The notes below the pieces were generated by a model. It was not told where the DNA came from, did no database searches, and was given only the letters and a program-made list of their open reading frames with translations. From Protopterus annectens (taxonomy: Eukaryota; Chordata; Ceratodontiformes; Protopteridae): a stretch of DNA of 64,000 nucleotides. This document shows positions 32,827 to 43,860 of the stretch, in pieces (positions within the stretch are counted from its first letter, which is position 1; each line of letters opens with the position of its first letter). The position numbers and the translations under genes are program-made. The stretch spans positions 15,402,792 to 15,466,791 of the forward strand of contig NC_056739.1 of the NCBI RefSeq assembly GCF_019279795.1, written 5' to 3'.

Positions 32827-34978
32827 GAAAGAATCTCTCATTATGATCCTCTGTACATAAGAACCTGTTGAACCTGTTGCAAATGATGCTTAGGTTTCTA
32901 GTTGCAGAGAATTGCCCCCTGACTGCCTCCAGAGAAAAGCAGTCGAGCAACTCTTCAGGAGCACTGATAGAACTTATCCAAGAAAAAATCCCTAAAGCCC
33001 TTGTTCTGTGAGCCCCCTGTGCCAAGAGGATGGTGTCTTCAGTTAGAGTTCCTTCGATGTTTTTAGGAGAACCATCTCCTTATGAGTCTTGGAAAGGATC
33101 TTGGGACTTACCAAACCACATTTACCTACTTCCTCACTGAATCCATGAAAAGGGACTCTGAGTAGCAGAAAAATGGATCCCAATGGCAGACAGGGTCTTT
33201 CTTTCTTGCTCACTTCTGGAGAACATTTTCTTCACCTTTGGCTGAACACAGATGATCCATCAAAAGGAGCATTGATGAATGAAGACTTGAGGGGCTCCAA
33301 AAAATCACACAAACACATCCACACATGTTTCCTAATGGCTATGTCTGAACCTGCTACCCTTCAGGTATCCTCTGCAGCTTGGGAAATCAGACTCATGGAC
33401 ATATTACATATTGACGGAAAAATGGCTAGTTGTGAAGAAATATTATTCTGGCCCTCCATGGACATGGAGAGAGATTTGGAGAGTTCTTTAGTAAAATCTC
33501 TTTGCAACCTTGTAAAGTGTGTTAGATAATTCAGGGATCACAAGGCGAAGGACGCTGAGGCATATGGGATATCCTCCACTGTGTCTGTCTCTTGCCATGC
33601 ATGGTGAAGGACCAGGTCTATAACCTCAGCAGCCGGAGGGGTCACCCAAGACATAGCTGGGCCAGACCTGAAAGCATCCAGGAAGAAAGACTCCTCACGG
33701 GATATAGGATTGGAACATCATCCATCTTTTTGTGTTAGCCAGTATTTCTCCAAAGGAGACATCCTAAGGAGTAGATGTAGAAGACCCCACACCCTCATTG
33801 AAGTGTCCTCAGAAATTCCTGAGGGGAATCTAAGTGCCTCCTTTTACACTTCCTCTTCCTAGAGACCTCATCAGTGGGATGGCCTGGTGAGGTATCAGAT
33901 GTGGCAGAGGAATCCCGAGGGACTGACTGAAGGCTTGTTTGGCTTGGCTGTCCTAGTGGGATAGAAGTGAGAGGCTCATAACTCATACCCAATAGTGGAA
34001 GAGAAATAGGATTAAAGAAGGAAAACATGTCATCTCTCTCTCTCTCTAGGCAGAAAGAAAGCCCTCTCCACTACTTCAAAGGCAGATGGTTTAGGGGAAA
34101 CGGAAGCTGGCAGCACCAGAGTCAAAGATCCATGTGCCACAAAGCCCTGAATTCTCCCAGATGCCTATTTTGAGAAGAGAGCAGGACCTAAGCTGTCCAG
34201 CACAGAAGCACCTAGAGGCAAGGACTTCTCTGATGCTTTGGAGTTGACCCCAACCAGATAGAGACAGCCTCAGTGTTTTGGCTCTGAGAGTCCTCCTGCT
34301 CTGAAAGCATTGGAGCAGGGCGAGTCAGGAATATGTTCGGAGTCAAAGAACAACCTGTTTTTCCATCCAGCAAGGACACTATAAAAAAATCTCGGAATCT
34401 GAGGGCTCTGAAACCACAGGATGGATTGGAGAATGACATATCAGTATAGGACAAGTGGAGGGCAGGCTCATGGGTCTGATGAGAGACTGAGCTGGGTTTA
34501 TCCCCATCTGGATCTGAGTTCTGAGGACTTTCCTCATCATCCTATCCTCCTCTGCTTCAGACAAGCTCTTAGAGGACCTAAGGGAGGAACTGGTAGATGG
34601 TGGTCTGGAGAGACTACTTGGTGTTACTTGGAGAAAGGGTGAGTGTAGTCAAAGAAAGATCAGCTCCCGCGAGAACCTTGGTGACTGCATCCAAGGTGAT
34701 TGAGGTTTTGGGCAGGTAGAATTCAAGGATCTGAGATCTGAATTTTTTGCAGGAGGCTTGGAGTTTAGAGCAGATGCAGATGAATGGTCTGAAGATCTCT
34801 TTTTAGAATCCTTCTGCTTGGAACTCGATTCAGGCTTCCCTTTTTCAGACCTTTTAGTGGGGGTTTAAGCCCCAGTAGCTAGAGAATATGATAGACAGGG
34901 AAGAAGACCCTTTGCCACTAGTTTATTTCTCCAGTCAGGAAGTGCCCTGAAATCAAAACTGGCACAAATAGAAAAAAA
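32827..34978 (-). pseudogene. DIRS Z gag region, continued after the L1
   Basis: Just after the L1 tail the sequence returns to DIRS: CCCCCTGACTGCCTCCAG at about 32920, the marker of the gag-to-RT junction in other copies. Further right are gag-like stretches, such as a block near 33040-33500 matching the FGPxVKETL and SRAAGS regions in degraded form, and KRRHLDSPQEF at 33795-34028. The plus-strand open pieces here (for example 33173-33529) are mirror reads. Z is older than the other DIRS copies, to judge from its decay. It is cut at 34978 by element E. Confidence 0.6.
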
Positions 34979-35173
34979 AAGTTATGTACTTACCATAACG
35001 TTCCATGTGAGTTGTTTATCTCGCCTTTATTCTCACTGATGGGTTCAGAGCCGATCCTCAGCTCCGACACGGTCGATAGCAAAGCTCAAGGTTTGCCAGT
35101 AGCTCGAGACCAAGCCCCTTATCCCACAATGCACTGCTGGAATTACCTCAGATCTTGTTTGCTGCGAGTAATA

Positions 35174-35238
<65 letters not shown>
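35174..35238. repeat. (TA)n microsatellite
   Basis: About 32 uninterrupted TA units, located in DIRS E just inside its left terminal repeat. No comparable tract is at this place in the related copies, so it probably expanded after insertion. Confidence 0.95.
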
Positions 35239-35240
<2 letters not shown>

Positions 35241-35461
35241 CTTTTATTTATTTCTACCAAGGACATTTCCCAAAGGGGAAAAAGAAATATTGAATAACCA
35301 GGATGGTACTAGCCTCTAAGTTAACAGTCAGCCAGGAGGTGGAAGGAGGGAGGGACATGAGAATAAAGGCGAGATAAACAACTCACATGGAACTTTATGG
35401 TAAGTACAGAACTTCTTTATGTGAAGTTGTTAAATCTCGCCATTTATTCTCACTGAGGCTT

Positions 35462-36416
35462 AGACCAAGTGGCTGCAGCGCAAATATTGTCAAGGGGCAA
35501 TTTAGCTTGAAAAGTAGAAGAAGTAGAGACGGCTCTGGTAGAATGAGCCTTAGGTTTGTGTGTTAATGGCATGCTCGCATTTTCATAAACAAAGGATATA
35601 CAATCAGATAATCATTTAGATAAGGTTGTTTTAGCCACTGGATTGCCTTTTCTGGCTTCTGAGAAGGATACAAAAAGTTGATCTGATTTTCTAATATGCT
35701 TAGTTCTGTCAAGATAAAATCTGAGCTGTCTGTATACATCAAGTTTGTGCAGCATATATTCCAATTTGCTAGAGTGGTTGGGAAAAAAGACTGGCAGCTC
35801 AATGACCTGATTGATATTTGACTCAGAACAGGCTTTAGATAAAAATGAGGGGTTTGTTCTGAGAGATACTATCAGCATGTAAAATCATGTAAGGTGGTCT
35901 GACAGATAATGCTTGAAGTTCTGACACTCTGAGGGCAGAAGTAATGGCCACAAGAAAAATAGTTTTTCAGGATAAATATTTGAGATCACAAGAAGATGCT
36001 GGTTCAAAAGGGGGAAGAATAATTTGAGACAGCATAAAGTTTAAATTCCAGGGAGAATAGGGAATTTTGATAGGAGGTCTGATATGAAGAACGCCTTTAA
36101 GAAAAGTCTTAGATAATTTATGACCCATAACATTTGAGCCACCAAACCCAAGGTGAAAATTTCAGATGGCAGCTAACTGGACTCGAACTGTAGCAGCTGC
36201 TGCCCCTTCCTTAAAAACTTTTGTCAATAATTCTAAAATAGATGACAGCGGAGCTCGGAAAGGGTCAATGTTCTGCGTGTTGGCCCAAATTGAAAACCTT
36301 TTCCATTTACTGCCATATAATTTCCTGGTAGATGGCTTGTGAGAAGACAAGAGAATTTGTCTTGCATCTTCTAAAATTGAATGAAGCCTGGCAATTAGGG
36401 GAAGTGGATTAGCCAA
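35462..36416 (-). pseudogene. DIRS E tyrosine recombinase lacking its C-terminus
   Basis: Pieces: 36162-36416 (SSHKPSTRKLYGSKWKRFSIWA), a middle part near 35900-36000 with SALRVSELQAL after an in-frame stop, and 35612-35878 (VSLRTNPSFLSK, LDVYRQLRFYLDR). The end encodes HSTRAVSTS, then ATWSKP, and stops at the deletion joint with the internal complementary region at about 35458. The following segment with the nucleophilic tyrosine (THYKVD in copy D) is missing, so the enzyme could not cut DNA. Confidence 0.75.
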
Positions 36417-38050
36417 GCAGTCAGTTTCAGGGACTGCAGTGAAGGATGGAAGTCCCCTGACGGGTGCATCTTAAGGTCCAGAACTGGGTCCAGGATCCAT
36501 GGATCTTCCAACAGATGGTGGAGAAACGGGAACCAAATCTGTCGAGGCCAGTAGGGGGCTATGAGAATAACAGTCTTTCCCAGCGATTTTGCTTTTTGTA
36601 AAAATCTGGTTATCAATGGGAAGGGTGGAATGCATAAAGGAGATCCGGGGGCCAATCGTGTAAAAGTGCATCTCTCGGAGGATGACCGGGAGGTGGTATC
36701 AGGGCAAAGTAGCTTCTGCATTTTGAATTGATGTGGCTGGCAAAGAGGTCGCAGCAAGGCTGGCCCCATTTGCGGAAAATCAACTCTGCAACCTGTTGTT
36801 TGAGAGACCACTCATGAGGGAGCAATATCACCTTTCTTAGCTTGTCCGCTATCACGTTGGATTTCCCCGGGATGTGCGTTGCTAACAGAAAATGCTGGGA
36901 TGACACAGCCCATTGCCAGACCCTGAGGTCTTCTCGACAAAGGGAGTAAGACTTGGTTCCGCCTTGCTTGTTCAAGTACCAGACTACTGACATGTTGTCC
37001 GTCTGAATTGCAATAGTTCCTAGAGGGACAGAGTCCTGAAAGTACTGCAACACCAGAAATACCGCTCTCAACTCTAGAACATTGATGTGCAGATGTGATT
37101 CTTGATCTGTCCATGTGCCTTGGGCAGTCTTTCCCTGAAAATGCCCCCCCACCCCATCAGGGAAGCATCTGTGGTCACAGTGGTAGGGTCTTCTGATTGT
37201 GACATAAAGAGAAATCAACCAGCACCGAAGGTCTCTCTTGCAAGAATTCATGATGAGAATCATGTGGTGCATCGGTAATTTCTTGTACGACCACTGAGCA
37301 AAGAGGAGCCATTGAAAAATTCACATATGCATCCTCGCAAGTGGTATAGCCAGGATTGCTGCCGCCATTAAACCTAGCACTTTCAATACCTCTGCTGCTA
37401 TAGCTTTGTTCTTTGACACCAGTGAGCTGATGTGTTGGCGGAGAAACGAGACTCTTTCGACAGGAAGACGTAGAGTGGTAGTTGATGTATCTAACTCTGC
37501 TCCTATAAAAACTGTATGCTGTGATGGCGATAAGGCAGACATTTTGAAGTTGATTGTAATGCCTAATTGATGGCAGTGTGTCAGAGTGTATTGTGTTGCC
37601 TGAGTCAATTGATGCCTAGTGGTAGCGGTGAGGAGCCAATCGTCTAGGTATGGAAATTCCTGGAATCCTAGACATCTCAGGTGAGCCGTGACCACTGACA
37701 TGCATTTGGTGAACACTCTGGGGGCTGTAGTGAGACCAAAGGGCAGGGCTCGAAACTGGTAATGATTGGCTCCCAGCCAGAAACGCAGATGATCTCTGGA
37801 GCATCTGTTCATCTTTAAGTGATAGCACGTGTCCTTGAAATCTATGGAACACATCCAATCGCCTGTCCCTACGAAGGGAAGAATGGACTGAAGCGTGACC
37901 ATTCAGAACTTCTCTTTCTTTACGAACTGGTTGAGTCTGCTGAGGTCCAAGATAGGTCTCCAGTCCCCTGTGAGGTCCAAGATAGGTCTCCAGTCCCCTG
38001 TTTTCTTTGGTAGCAAAAAGAATCTTGAGTAAGTTCCGAATCCAACTTGG
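36395..38050 (-). pseudogene. DIRS E pol: RT, RNase H and methyltransferase-like domain
   Basis: RT: the block TGDWRPILDL occurs twice in a row because of a 30-bp tandem duplication (37941-38000). Then come CSIDFKDTCYHLKMNR, FRALPFGLTTAPRVFTKC and PYLDDWLLTATTRH (box near 37640). RNase H at 36613-37272 has LHINVLELRAVFLVLQ and IQTDNMSVVWYLNKQGG. The methyltransferase-like part has CCDLFASHINSKC, LLYAFHPSH (usual YAFPP altered) and VILIAPYWPRQIWFPFL at 36395-36811. Several frame changes are present. Confidence 0.75.
37941..38000. repeat. 30-bp in-frame tandem duplication in DIRS E RT
   Basis: Copies at 37941-37970 and 37971-38000 are identical by eye. The duplication adds ten residues and keeps the reading frame, so the long frame 37903-38556 stays open across it. 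Confidence 0.9.
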
Positions 38051-40031
38051 TCTGCTGCGACTGGTTGGATGACACTTTTTTCTAGCAATCTGTGGACCTC
38101 TATGATTGCTTGTTCCCTGAGATTGGGTGGAACATCTGGGATTCTCTTTACAGGAATAGGTGGGGAAGAGAACAGTATGAAATATCCTCTGGAAATTATG
38201 CTTTGTACCCATGTATCTGATGTTATGTTTAGCCAGGCTTCTGGGTACAAAGACAAGCGACCCCTGACTGCCTCCAGAGCCGAACAGTCGGGATCCCTTT
38301 CAGGGGCGCTGGTAGGGTTTACCGGAGAACTGACCCCTGTCACCCTGTTGCTGCGGACCCCCTCTGCCATGGGGGCGGAGTCTTCTGTTAGAAGCCCCTC
38401 CTCTGCCTCTAGAGGGGGTTTCGCCACGTGTGTCCTGAAAGGCTCCTTGTGCTTTTCGGAACCACATTTTCCCTTCCCTAGGGCCCTTGGGGTAGGGCCG
38501 AGTAGGGGTAGAAAAACAGACTCCAACAGCAGATAAGGTCTTGCCTTCCTGCTCACACCTGGTTAAAGTTTCCTTTACTTTGGGCCCAAACAGTGATGAG
38601 CAATCGAATGGGATATTAATAACAGAAGACTTAAAGGGTTCCGCAAAGAAACAGAGATGCATCCAGGCTTGTCTTCGAAGAGCATTGCCCGAACTAGCAG
38701 CTCTACTCAAACCATCAGCTGCACAGGATATGAGACGCATGGATGAGTTTAACACTGAGTTTAGGGTAGCGAGCTGGGCGTTGACTTTGTCAGCCACCCC
38801 TGCAGCTACCGTACCCTGGAGAGTATCTCCTAGCTCTTTCAGGAGATCTCTTTATAGTCTCGTAAAGTGGGTTAAGTAGTTCAGTGATCGCAGAGAAAAA
38901 GTCACTGAACTAAACACGCATTTCCCATATCTATCCACGACCCTAGAATCTCTGTTAGGAGGATGGATAGATATGGATGTCTCTGACAATTCCTTTTTGG
39001 TGGCTGCAGCACCACCATGGCATCAACAGGCACTCCCTTTGTCAAAAATGGCTTGTCCACTGGGGGCAGATATGAATCTATTGGGCTTACGAGGAACAGG
39101 TTCCATGGCCTCCGGTGACTCCCACACCTTACAAAAAATCAGTTCCATGAGCTCATCATAAGGCGGAGACACCCAAGAAGTGGAAGATTGAGACTCAAAA
39201 GAAGTGGAAATTTGAGACCCAAAAGCCTTCAAGAGCACGGACTCATCCTCAGTAGGGGTCGTGGACTGCCAATCGCCCCTCTGACTAAGGATCTCTAGTA
39301 TCTCTGCAAAGGAGATATCCTCAGAGCGGGATTGAGGGGACCCTTCTGACTCACCTAATTCCGTGGCAGATGTCAAAAACTCCTGTGGGGAGTCTAAGTG
39401 CCTCCTTTTGCACAGTCTTCTCCTGGGCACCTCCTCAGTGGGGGGATCTGGGGAGGTCTCAGAAGAGCAGGGGATGCCCTGTAGGGGTACTTGTGGCTCG
39501 AGGTCTCTATGCTTAGAGGGACCGGTAGATGAAGAAGAAGACACAGGAGCTTGAGGGGAGAGGGAAGGCTGAACCGATGCTGACGTGGTCTTTGGAGACA
39601 AAACTCTCCTCACAGTATCGAAGGCACCATGGCTCCGACGAGAAGGAGTGGACAGACCCGAGAGTACCATCCGATCCTCCGCACTGAAATCCTGGGCTCC
39701 GAGCCCAAGGTAGGATCCGAGCTGAAGCTCTGAGAGGAAGAGTCAGCACCGACAAATCGGTTCGACTATCCTCCCTGGACCTGATGGGAGAGCGTCAGCT
39801 CCTAGAGTCCTCAGTCGGCGCCGAGGACATCCGCGTATATGGAGCCGATAACATCAGTGCGGGTATCGGCTCCAAGGGTTCGACAATCATCGGTTCAGTT
39901 TCCTTCGGCTCCGAGAGTCCAGTATGGCTCAGAGGAGGAGTAGACAAATCCGGTTCCATGGTCTTCGGCACTGACTTAGAAACAAAAAGGAAAGGTTTTT
40001 TTTTATAAAACTTGCTGTTATTTTCCCACAA
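38051..40031 (-). pseudogene. DIRS E gag, frameshifted, zinc finger missing
   Basis: Gag pieces: 39023-39670 (CKRRHLDSPQEFLTSATELGE, SEDISFAEILEILSQRGDW), 38300-38797 (GLSRAASSGNALRRQAWMHLC, FGPKVKETLTRCEQEGKTLS, and a tail with SRGRGGASNRRLRPHGRGG), and 37903-38556 where the frame runs on into RT. A 24-bp repeat near 39175-39215 duplicates a TSFESQ-like stretch. The most upstream piece (39795-40031) is a serine/proline-rich part, and the zinc-finger start present in B, F and H is absent. Confidence 0.7.
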
Positions 40032-40234
40032 ATGGTCCGAGCTAGCTGGATCACTGAGATCTCTCTTGCCGCAGCAAACTAGATCTGGGGTAATTCCAGC
40101 AGTGTATTGTGGGATAAGGGGCTTGGTCTCAAGCTACTGGCAAACCTTGAGCTTTACTATCGGCCGTATCAGAGCCAAGGATCGGTTCCAAAGCCATCAG
40201 TGAGAATAAACGACGAGATTTGACAACTTCACAT

Positions 40235-40378
40235 CAATCATTTTCTAAATGGGCTTTATACGAAGAAAAAAAACATTTCCTGTGAGCATCAGAACTGGCA
40301 AACTTATGCCGACAGGAAGTGCATTTTTTAAAAGCAGTCGGTTTTCTGCCATATTAGGAGAGATAAAGGAAAGAATGA
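40235..40378 (-). pseudogene. DIRS Z gag zinc-finger fragment between E and F
   Basis: In one minus-strand frame this 144-bp island reads FKKCTSCRHKF followed by SDAHRKCFF, matching the gag zinc-finger start of other copies (FKRCTQCDRKI, HEKCVYC in F). It links the gag remains at 32827-34978 with the 5' end at 46973-47453, showing that Z was one element later split by E and F. Confidence 0.6.
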
Positions 40379-40817
40379 TTAGTTATGTACTTACCATAAA
40401 CTTGGTATCTGTGTTGCCCTTCTCTCATTCTGCTTCACTGATGGGTTACGGTTCCAATCCTCGGATCTGACTCGGCCACCTTCAACTGACTTTAGCTTCT
40501 AGGCTCGAGCTACTCCCTTACCCACAATCCTCTGCCCCTAGCTCTACCTTCTCAGACTGAGTTTGCTGCCTCTAACAAGAGTAGAAAAAAAAAAAGAAAA
40601 GGAACCAAGGGCTCAAACTCGAATGTAAGTTCCAGCAAAGGTTTCTTCAGATCCTGTAAGAATTAGGAGGGGGATGGCTGGGTGGGAAGGTGAAGCAAAA
40701 TGAGAGAAGGACAACACAGATACCAAGTTATGGTAAGTACATAACTAATAAATCTGATGTTGTCCCTCTCATTCTGCTTCACTGATGGGTCAGAGACCTC
40801 AGCTACATGATTTCTTG

Positions 40818-41261
40818 GGGTCTATATTACATAGTCGAAGTTCCGTAACTTCGACTACCATATGTACAAATACATATGTCCAAAGTTACAGAACTTCGAG
40901 TATGTATAAAAAAACTAAAAAAAAAAAGGGAAAAGAAAATAAAAGGTTATATACAGGGGGGCAAGCCCTACTGCACCCCCCCCACCCCCTGCTCTTTAAA
41001 TATACCAACTCTGAGGTCGCGCTACAGTGCAGTAAAGGGAAAATTTCCTTAGTGCATTGCAGCGCAACATCGGACTTGGTATATTTAAAGAGCGGTGGTT
41101 GTGGTGGGTGCAGAGGGGCTTGCCCCCCTGCTTACAACCCACAGGTATGTTTGTTTTCTTTTTCTTTATTTTTTTCCAATCGAAGTATGACAACTTCGAA
41201 CTTATGGTTTTGACCATATCATGTTCGAAGTTGTCATACTTCAACTATGTAATATAGACCC
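40818..41261. mobile_element. 444-bp nonautonomous TIR DNA transposon (MITE-like) in F
   Basis: Ends are GGGTCTATATTACATAG at the left and its inverse CTATGTAATATAGACCC at the right, followed inside by further GAAGTT/AACTTC palindromes. It is flanked by 9-bp direct repeats GATTTCTTG (40809-40817 and 41262-41270), which restore the F sequence when removed. There is no coding sequence. A 9-bp duplication is compatible with Mutator-like (MULE) or Merlin-type transposons; the superfamily is not decided. Confidence 0.85.
40954..41130. repeat. Inner long inverted repeat within the TIR element
   Basis: The left arm begins CAGGGGGGCAAGCCC and ends CTCTTTAAATATACCA; the right arm is its inverse, from TGGTATATTTAAAGAG to GGGCTTGCCCCCCTG. 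Arms are about 55 bp with a few differences. The loop contains a smaller GCGC-rich pair (GGTCGCGCTACAGTGCAG / CATTGCAGCGCAACATC). It may be an independent foldback element nested in the outer one. Confidence 0.8.
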
Positions 41262-41277
41262 GATTTCTTGGGTGGGC

Positions 41278-42433
41278 TCAAGGAAGGATATGCTGGAGCA
41301 CCAAGGAGCCAAAAGATGTCCTGCTCCTGGAGATCATGCTCAACTTATAATGAGTCACAAAGGTATGAGACTTAGACCAAGTTGCTGCAGCACAAATGTC
41401 ATCAATTGGAACTCTAGATGAAAAAGCTGCCAAGGCAGCTATGGATCTTGCTGAATGGGCTTTTGGAGTACTAGGCAATTTCACACAATTTTTGTCATAA
41501 ATGAAAGTTATGCAACTGGTTAGCCATCTAGCTATTGTCACTTTAGAAAAGAGGAAAAAGAGACAGCTGCTCAGATTTTCTGAATTGTCTTTTTCTATGT
41601 AGACAGAAATGTAACTGTCTGTAAACATCCAAGGAGTGTACCATGTATTCTCCTTTCTGAGAATAATTTGCAAAGAACACTGGTAATTGAATACCTTGAT
41701 TTATGTTAGACTCTGTGGCAACTTTTGGCATAAAAGATGGGTTAGTATGTAGGGAAACTCTGTCCCTGTAAAAGATTATGTATATAGGTTTAGATGATAG
41801 TGCCTGCAACTCAGAAACTCTTCTTGCTGAAGTAATGGCTATGAGGAAGGCAGACTTCCAGAACAAAAATTTCAAGTCACAATCATTAGCCAGTTTAAAG
41901 GGCTTTTGGGTCAATGTTTGCAATATTATGGTTAGATCCCACAGGGTAGTGGGGTCTTTGAGAAGAAAGATACCTTTGAGAAAAGCTTTACATATTCTAG
42001 CTGAAGCTAAAGAACCCAAAGGTAATCCTGAATGAACATTGGAAATGGCTGCTAACTGGAGCTTAACAGTCACAAAAGTGGATCCCTCTTTAAATAAGGG
42101 CTCAAGGAAAGAAAGAACTGAAGCAACAGATACTGGAAAATCATTAATGGGATGATTAGCAGCCCAAATAGAAAATCTTTTCCACTTGTTTTTGTATACC
42201 TTTTTGGTGGAAGCTTTCTGGGAAGCTAGAATTATAGCTTTGACAGGCGAGGAAAACCTGGACCCTCTAGCAATCAAGTGAACTGGAGAAACCAAGCAGT
42301 TAAATTGAGGGTGGGGAGATCCGGGTATAGTCCTAGTGTAGGGTGATAAAGGAGGTCTGGTTTGGGTTCTAGTATCCCTGGAGGATACGTCAGGTGAGAC
42401 CAGAGGAAGCGGAACCAAATCTGATGAGGCCAA
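41278..42433 (-). pseudogene. DIRS F tyrosine recombinase, one frameshift
   Basis: A 296-codon frame (41543-42433) contains ASQKASTKKVYKNKWKRFSIWA, SARRVSELQAL (first catalytic Arg present), YRDRVSLHTNPSFMPKV and LDVYRQLHFCLHR. A frameshift near 41560 leads to 41278-41673, with HSARSIAALAAF (His and Arg of HxxR kept) and HTFVTHYKLSM (nucleophile Tyr kept). All catalytic residues survive, and one frame change separates the gene from being open. Confidence 0.8.
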
Positions 42434-43860
42434 AAGAGTGCAATGCGGATCATAGTATTCTTCAAAAGTCTGGCTTTCTGAAGAAATTTTGGAATCAGTG
42501 GAAGAGGAGGATAATCATAAAGACCAGGGAGCCAATCATGGACTAGAGCATCTCTCGGGGAAACTCCCTGAAGGAGGGATCAGACTGAAATAACTGCTGC
42601 ACTTGTTGTGTAGAGATGCAAAGAGATCGCAGCAGGGAAGACCCCAACGGTCGAATAGCTTGCTTGTCACTGACTGATTGAGGGACCATGTGTGTGGCAG
42701 TATTAGAATGGACCTGCTGAGCCTGTCCACCAACACAGTGGATATCCCTGGTACGTGTTGCAAGCAGAAAGCAGTGTGAAGAAATCGTCCTTTCCCAAGC
42801 TCCCGTGGTCTCTCTGCAAAGTGGGTATGAACAGGTTCCTCCTTGTTTGTTGATATAGCAGACAACTGACACATTGTTGGTGTGAACTGCAATAGCTCCC
42901 AGAGGTAAACTGTGCTGAAAGGCTTGCAATGATAGGAGGACAGCCTTAATCTTCAGGACATTTATATGCAATCTGGTCTCTATGGGATTCCACGTGCCTT
43001 GAACCATCTTCCCTCGAAATAGCCCCCCACCTTAGGTAGGAAGCATCCTTGTTCACCATGTCTATTGGAGGGGGAATAATGAAAGGCCTGCCTACCAAAA
43101 GATCGGACTGAATCCACCACTCTAAATGGTTTCTGCAAACATTGGTCAGTCTGATAGGAACAGATATGGGCTGATGCAGAACTGACCATTCAACAGCCAT
43201 TGTCCACTGTAGAATGGGCATATATATAATCTGGTTAGAGGTACTACAATTATGGCAGCTGCCATAGATCCCAAGGCCCATAGAATCAATCTGGCAGGAG
43301 AAGATGGACGAGATAATATAGCTTGTACCTGGAGAGTCAAAGTGCTGATGCAATGTTGGAGCAAGGAAGCTACTTGTGCAACTGTTCAGTTGAGCCCTGA
43401 CGAATTCCAAGGTTTGAACAGGCAATGGTGAGTTTATGGTGATGCCTACTTTGTGGGAGATCTGATATAGATAGTCTCTGGCCTGAGAAAGTTGACACTG
43501 GGTGGGGGCAGTTAGGACCCAATCGTCCAGATATGGGAATGCCTCCCTTGCAGTCAGAGATAAGCTATGACCACTGCCATGCATTTGGTATACACTACGG
43601 TGGTTGTGGTGAGTCCAAAGAGCAGAGCTCTGAACTAGAAATGACTGGCTCCCATGCAGAAGCACAGGTGACGTCTGGAGCACCTGTCTATTTTTATGTG
43701 AAAGTATGCATCCTTTAAGTTCATAGAGCACACTCAATCTTCTTTCCTTAGTGACAGAAGGATGGACTGAACTGTAACCATCTGGAACTACTACTACTTT
43801 ACGTATAAATTGAGCTTGCTTAGGTCTAGGATAGGCCTTAGGTTCCCAGTTTTCTTTGGC
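42274..43860 (-). pseudogene. DIRS F pol: RT, RNase H and methyltransferase-like domain
   Basis: RT: ELKGCILSHKN marks a shifted frame of the usual DLKDAYYHIK region (43700s), and PYLDDWVLTAPTQCQLSQ is in the box region near 43517-43539. RNase H at 42543-43007 has LHINVLKIKAVLLSLQ (usual Glu replaced) and VHTNNVSVVCYINKQGG (usual TDN altered to TNN), so two active-site acids are lost. The methyltransferase-like part at 42274-42892 has CCDLFASLHNK and a degraded APxWPRQ block (ALFWPHQIWFRFL). The protein would be inactive. Confidence 0.7.

Larger units (their letters stand above)
34979..40234 (-). mobile_element. DIRS-type retrotransposon E, inserted in Z
   Basis: Left terminus AAGTTATGTACTTACC at 34979, right terminus ACAACTTCACAT ending at 40234. 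Internal complementary region at about 35358-35455. Length 5.25 kb. The terminal repeats belong to the B/D/H family but differ at many sites. Two deletions are visible: about 130 bp next to the internal complementary region, removing the end of the recombinase, and the zinc-finger part of gag near 40030. DIRS Z sequence lies on both sides. Confidence 0.85.
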
